A DNA stretch of 64,000 nucleotides from an uncultured Litoreibacter sp. (GTDB taxonomy: Bacteria > Pseudomonadota > Alphaproteobacteria > Rhodobacterales > Rhodobacteraceae): assembly GCF_947501785.1 (NCBI RefSeq), contig NZ_CANMXB010000001.1:1941048-2005047 (forward strand), written 5' to 3'. The translations under genes were made by a program, and so were the position numbers. Under the pieces are notes generated by a model. The model saw nothing but the letters and a program-made list of their open reading frames with translations, made no database searches and was not told the DNA's origin. How positions within the stretch are numbered: position 1 is the first letter of the stretch; each line of letters begins with the position of its first letter. Shown one piece after another: positions 59,852 to 64,000 of the stretch.

Positions 59852-60691
59852 TTGGAGCTCGCTGAGATCGAGGCATTGCACGCGCAACACGCCCGCGCCG
59901 ACTTTGGGACAACCACCCCCGACGAGTTGGCGTATATTCAGGAAACCATCCGCACCTACAAGCCGCGCAAAATCCTTGAAATTGGCACGGCATCCGGCCT
60001 GACCACCGGCTTTCTCGCCAGGTTTCTTGAGGAGGTTGGCGGCGACAGCGTGACGTCCATAGACTCGGAAGATGTGTTCTTCGGGGATCACCGCAAGAAG
60101 GTGGGCTATCTCGCATCAGCCATCTACGACGGACAATCGGTTCGGACCCGGATCGAGGCGGGAAAATCCTCGCTCGATCTGGCCAGTCTGGACGGGCCGT
60201 GGGACTTGGTGTTCGTCGACGCCAGCCACAACCATCCCTGGCCGACCCTGGACACATTGGCAGTGGCTCCGCACCTGTCCGGCGCCCGTATCGTTATTCA
60301 CCACGATTTGCAGCTGTTCCGTCGGTTCCCCCGCTTCCTCGGCATCGGCCCTCGCGTGCTGTTCAACGAAACACCTCAGACGCATCGCCACGCCGGCGCT
60401 GCCAACGGCTGGAACATCTTCCGCATCGACCTGTCGATGGAGCCGGTCCTGCTGGAAGAAATGGGGCTGAACGCGCTGAGCATGCCATGGACGGCACGCC
60501 CGCCCCTGTCAAAGCGCGAGGTCGCGCTGTTCCGCGAGGTGCTGCGCGACATCTACAGCCCCGGCTTCTGGGCCCAGTTTGATGTTTGCGAGAAACAGAA
60601 CCGGTGGAACGCGACAAAAATGGCCTATTTCTACGTCAGATACGCCGCCGCCAAGCTACGCAACGCGCTACTGGGGCGGAGCCGGGCATAG
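59852..60691 (+). CDS. Class I SAM-dependent methyltransferase, TTG start
   Basis: A 279-aa protein starting at TTG 59852. The SAM-binding glycine motif is ILEIGTASGLTTGFLA; motif II is the acidic residue in SIDSED and DLVFVDASHNH. It resembles methyltransferases of the Methyltransf_24 type, often linked to glycan or natural-product modification; the substrate is unknown. It ends about 55 nt before the tuf2 terminator of the opposite strand. Confidence 0.8.
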   Translation: MELAEIEALHAQHARADFGTTTPDELAYIQETIRTYKPRKILEIGTASGLTTGFLARFLEEVGGDSVTSIDSEDVFFGDHRKKVGYLASAIYDGQSVRTRIEAGKSSLDLASLDGPWDLVFVDASHNHPWPTLDTLAVAPHLSGARIVIHHDLQLFRRFPRFLGIGPRVLFNETPQTHRHAGAANGWNIFRIDLSMEPVLLEEMGLNALSMPWTARPPLSKREVALFREVLRDIYSPGFWAQFDVCEKQNRWNATKMAYFYVRYAAAKLRNALLGRSRA

Positions 60692-60744
60692 GTGGCTGGG
60701 TCACGGCCGTCGGTGAGTTGGGATCCGTGACCATTTGTTATGCG

Positions 60745-60776
60745 AAAAGGCCGCCTCCTTTTGGAAGCGGCCTTTT
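60745..60776 (-). terminator. Terminator after tuf2
   Basis: AAAAGGCCGC (60745-60754) pairs perfectly with GCGGCCTTTT (60767-60776), extended by TCC/GGA. It lies 9 nt beyond the conserved 3' UTR hairpin and between convergent genes. Confidence 0.93.
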
Positions 60777-60785
60777 CTATTTCTC

Positions 60786-60835
60786 TACCGAGTGCTGCTC
60801 TCGGTGATCCCGAAGAGGATCACCTGCCGCACACT
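60786..60835 (-). other. Conserved 3' UTR RNA element, tuf2 copy
   Basis: Minus strand: AGTGTGCGGCAGGT, hairpin GGTGATCC-TCTTC-GGGATCACC and ACCGAGAGCAGCAC, then TCGGTA. It lies 16 nt after the tuf2 stop. Shortest stem of the three copies, with identical flanks. Confidence 0.82.
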
Positions 60836-60851
60836 TGGCGTGTTTCGTAGA

Positions 60852-62027
<1,176 letters not shown>

Positions 62028-62086
62028 CTCGTCAGGCGCCCTTTGATTAGGAGGGGCAATGTCAGCCCCGATTTCACTTCGCGGGC

Positions 62087-62115
62087 TACCTATTCACATG
62101 GCGGACAAAAATCAA
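62087..62115 (-). promoter_or_regulatory. Predicted tuf2 promoter
   Basis: Minus strand: -35 TTGATT (62110-62115), 17-nt spacer, -10 TAGGTA (62087-62092), about 60 nt upstream of the start codon. Copy 1 has no equivalent, since it is cotranscribed with fusA. Confidence 0.55.
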
Positions 62116-62166
62116 GCCTGAGTTGCGTCTGCGGGCGCAGTCAATTGCCTGTCCGGGCTGCCGCGA

Positions 62167-62772
62167 TCAGCCTGCGCCCGCTTTCTTGGCAATCTCGGCG
62201 GCGTCGTCCTTCTTGGCGGCCTCTTTGGCAGCATCCGACACGTCTTCGCCAAAGAGGTCGGCATTGGCCTGCAGCCAGCGTTCCACTGCCTTGGCAAATT
62301 GTGCAGCCAGATTGGCCATCTGCTCATCCGCGTCGCGAAACAAGCCGGAACCGATGACGGACTCGCCGTCCAGCTGCTCAAGGATCAGCAGCTGCTTGGA
62401 GCGGTCTTTCAGCCGCAGCAGCGGGTCTGTCTGCCAGATATGAACCGTCATGCTCATAGCGGACCGTGGTGCCAAGGCCAGCCGCCCGCCCTTGGTGGCC
62501 AGAATGTAGCCGTCCAAAGAGTAGCTGATCGTGTAGGGCGTGTCCCCGTCATAGCGGCGGAACCGCTTGTCGATCGCGGCCTCAAGGGCGGTTTCCCACT
62601 CTTCCGCCGTGGCGTCGCGAGACACCCCCATTTTTCGCGCGTTCTTGGTCACCGCGACGTTGCTTTGCAGGCGGAAGTTGCCCAGATCCACCTGTTCCTC
62701 AAGGTCGGGATTCGGCACGCTGCAGGCCGCTGTCACGGCAAGGCAGGCGGCGGCAATCAGGTTGCGGATCAT
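62167..62772 (-). CDS. Hypothetical lipoprotein
   Basis: A 201-aa protein from 62772 (MIRNLIAAACLAVTAACSVP), with a lipobox-like VTAAC for lipidation at Cys17. The mature domain (about 120 residues, LGNFRLQSNVAVTKNARKMG; YTISYSLDGYILATKGGRLA) is followed by an Ala/Lys-rich tail. It resembles unnamed alphaproteobacterial envelope lipoproteins. It is divergent from the P450 gene, with about 105 nt between them. An open frame extending upstream covers the P450 gene and is not real. Confidence 0.72.
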   Translation of the reverse strand: MIRNLIAAACLAVTAACSVPNPDLEEQVDLGNFRLQSNVAVTKNARKMGVSRDATAEEWETALEAAIDKRFRRYDGDTPYTISYSLDGYILATKGGRLALAPRSAMSMTVHIWQTDPLLRLKDRSKQLLILEQLDGESVIGSGLFRDADEQMANLAAQFAKAVERWLQANADLFGEDVSDAAKEAAKKDDAAEIAKKAGAG

Positions 62773-62877
62773 GGGCGGGCCCCTTTGGTTGAACCCTGCC
62801 TGCATATCCCCGCCCACACCTGCGTGCAATCGGCGCACCCGGTTGCCGTGGCTCCCCGGCCACATATACTCAGTCCC

Positions 62878-64000
62878 ATGAAAGATGCAGTCGACATGTA
62901 CCCGCCGCAGGTTCCGCTCGTCACCGAGGTCTGGTCCATCTGGCAGTCGCTTGCCGCCGCACGGCGCAACATTCTGGAGCTGATCCCCGAGATTGCGCTG
63001 CACCAGCCCATCGTGTCGGGCAAAATGGGCCGTCCATGGCACATGGTGATGGACCCCGACGCCCTGAGGCGCATTTTGCTGGAGAAGGTCGAGGATTACC
63101 CGAAATCCGACGTCACCAAGAACATCCTGCGCCCCGCCATCGGCGAAAGCCTGTTCGTGGCCGAGGGGGCGCATTGGCGCTGGCAACGCCGCGCCGCCGC
63201 GCCGGTCTTCACGCATCGCAACATCGCCAATCTCGCGCCGATAATGTCCGCCGCCGCCGACCGGTCTTGCGCGCGCATTGCGGAACACACAGGCCGCGCC
63301 ACCGACCTCTACACCGAGATGATGACCGCCGCTTTCGAGGTGATCTCGGACGTGACATTCTCAGGCGACGAGCAGTTCGACCGCAAAGCTGTGCACCGTG
63401 CGGTGGATGGCTATATTGATCAGGCGGCCAAAGTCTCCATCCTCGACATTATCGCGGCGCCCGCCTGGGTGCCCCGCCCTTCGCGCATCATGGGCTCGAC
63501 GGCGATGAAGCAAATGAAACAAATGTCGGATGGGGTGATTGATAATCGCCGCGACAAGGGGCCGGGCGATATCCCCGATCTGCTGGACCTGCTGCTGGCG
63601 GGCGAGGATCCCAAAACCCAACGCACCATGAACACGGCCGAGCTGCGCGACAACCTGCTGACCTTTATTGTGGCGGGCCACGAAACCACGGCGCTGACGC
63701 TTTCCTGGGCCTTGTATCTTTGCGCGTTCGACCAAGACGTTCAGGACACGCTGCGGACCGAAGCACAATCGGTTCTGGCCGGTCGCACGGCCACGGCGGA
63801 CGATCTCCCCAACCTGCCCTACACGCGGCAAGTGATTGACGAGACGCTCAGGATGTACCCGCCAGCCGCCTTCCTGTCGCGCACCGCACAAAAGGACGAC
63901 ACGCTGTGCGACCGGCCGATCAAGCGCAAGGACACGGTGACGTTGCCGATCTATGCCCTGCATCGGTCCCACGCCCTTTGGCCGGATCCGCATAGGTTTG
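62878..64000 (+). CDS. Cytochrome P450 (3' end beyond the window)
   Basis: 374 codons are visible from ATG 62878 and the frame is still open at the window end. I-helix motif AGHETT is at 266-271 (oxygen activation) and the K-helix ExxR at 322-325 (ETLR). The C-helix region WRWQRRAAAPVF is typical for haem contact. The haem-cysteine loop lies outside the window. It resembles class I bacterial, CYP102-like or fatty acid hydroxylating P450s; the substrate is unknown. Confidence 0.9.
   Translation, partial: MKDAVDMYPPQVPLVTEVWSIWQSLAAARRNILELIPEIALHQPIVSGKMGRPWHMVMDPDALRRILLEKVEDYPKSDVTKNILRPAIGESLFVAEGAHWRWQRRAAAPVFTHRNIANLAPIMSAAADRSCARIAEHTGRATDLYTEMMTAAFEVISDVTFSGDEQFDRKAVHRAVDGYIDQAAKVSILDIIAAPAWVPRPSRIMGSTAMKQMKQMSDGVIDNRRDKGPGDIPDLLDLLLAGEDPKTQRTMNTAELRDNLLTFIVAGHETTALTLSWALYLCAFDQDVQDTLRTEAQSVLAGRTATADDLPNLPYTRQVIDETLRMYPPAAFLSRTAQKDDTLCDRPIKRKDTVTLPIYALHRSHALWPDPHRF

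Noticed and set aside
62167-63288. Long minus-strand frame (373 codons) extending the lipoprotein upstream
   Set aside because: The upstream part covers the P450 gene in antisense; the lipoprotein signal starts cleanly at 62772.

Overview
The window looks like the chromosome of a marine alphaproteobacterium of the Rhodobacterales (roseobacter group). The evidence is the high G+C, the BztABCD acidic amino acid transporter, a Hint_2-type protein, the linked ATP12 chaperone/HAD/RluA/CrcB/RarA/Do-protease run, and short palindromic intergenic repeats. No rRNA operon, CRISPR array, transposase or phage gene was found.

Layout. 1-3 kb: argB, a membrane di-iron hydroxylase, an Fe-S protein and a SixA-type phosphatase (plus strand), closed by a 17-bp bidirectional terminator. 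3.1-7.6 kb: bztDCBA (minus). 7.9-13.5 kb: a tightly overlapping minus-strand run encoding a Do-family protease, RarA, CrcB, an RluA pseudouridine synthase, a HAD phosphatase and an ATP12 chaperone. 13.6-41.7 kb: the str-S10-spc-alpha ribosomal supercluster, all on the minus strand. 42.2-43.5 kb: a Hint-domain protein and a small conserved protein. 43.7-58.9 kb: the rpoC-rpoB-rplLJ-rplAK-nusG-secE-tRNA-Trp cluster, also minus, interrupted by a GAF-EAL phosphodiesterase, a YbjN-like secreted protein and an esterase. 59-64 kb: a Tat-exported MsrB-like protein, a methyltransferase, a second tuf gene, a lipoprotein and the start of a cytochrome P450.

The most unusual aspect is the ribosomal supercluster. 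Foreign genes split it at four points (tuf1/rpsJ, rplW/rplB, rplP/rpmC, rplO side of rpmD), giving five transcription units. The interrupted units end in recognisable intrinsic terminators. Four of the five have a plausible sigma-70 promoter (rpsL, rpsJ, rplB, rplO); only rpmC lacks a clear one. Every insertion carries one copy of the same 135-177 bp palindromic element (20226-20360, 29052-29192, 33756-33932, 36513-36654), usually next to AT-rich orphan genes (a HEPN-like protein, a two-TM ion channel, small membrane or secreted proteins). The largest insertion also carries a DUF2235 (Tle1-like) hydrolase with a secreted neighbour.

Three further sequence-level signals are described under findings. 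First, a covarying hairpin lies in the 3' UTRs of rplP and both tuf genes, at fixed distance from the stop codon and the terminator. Second, two arrays of GTACACA are repeated with exact 11-bp phasing about 31 kb apart. Third, a perfect 21-bp inverted repeat lies upstream of rpmC. All assignments come from reading the sequence; no database search was run.
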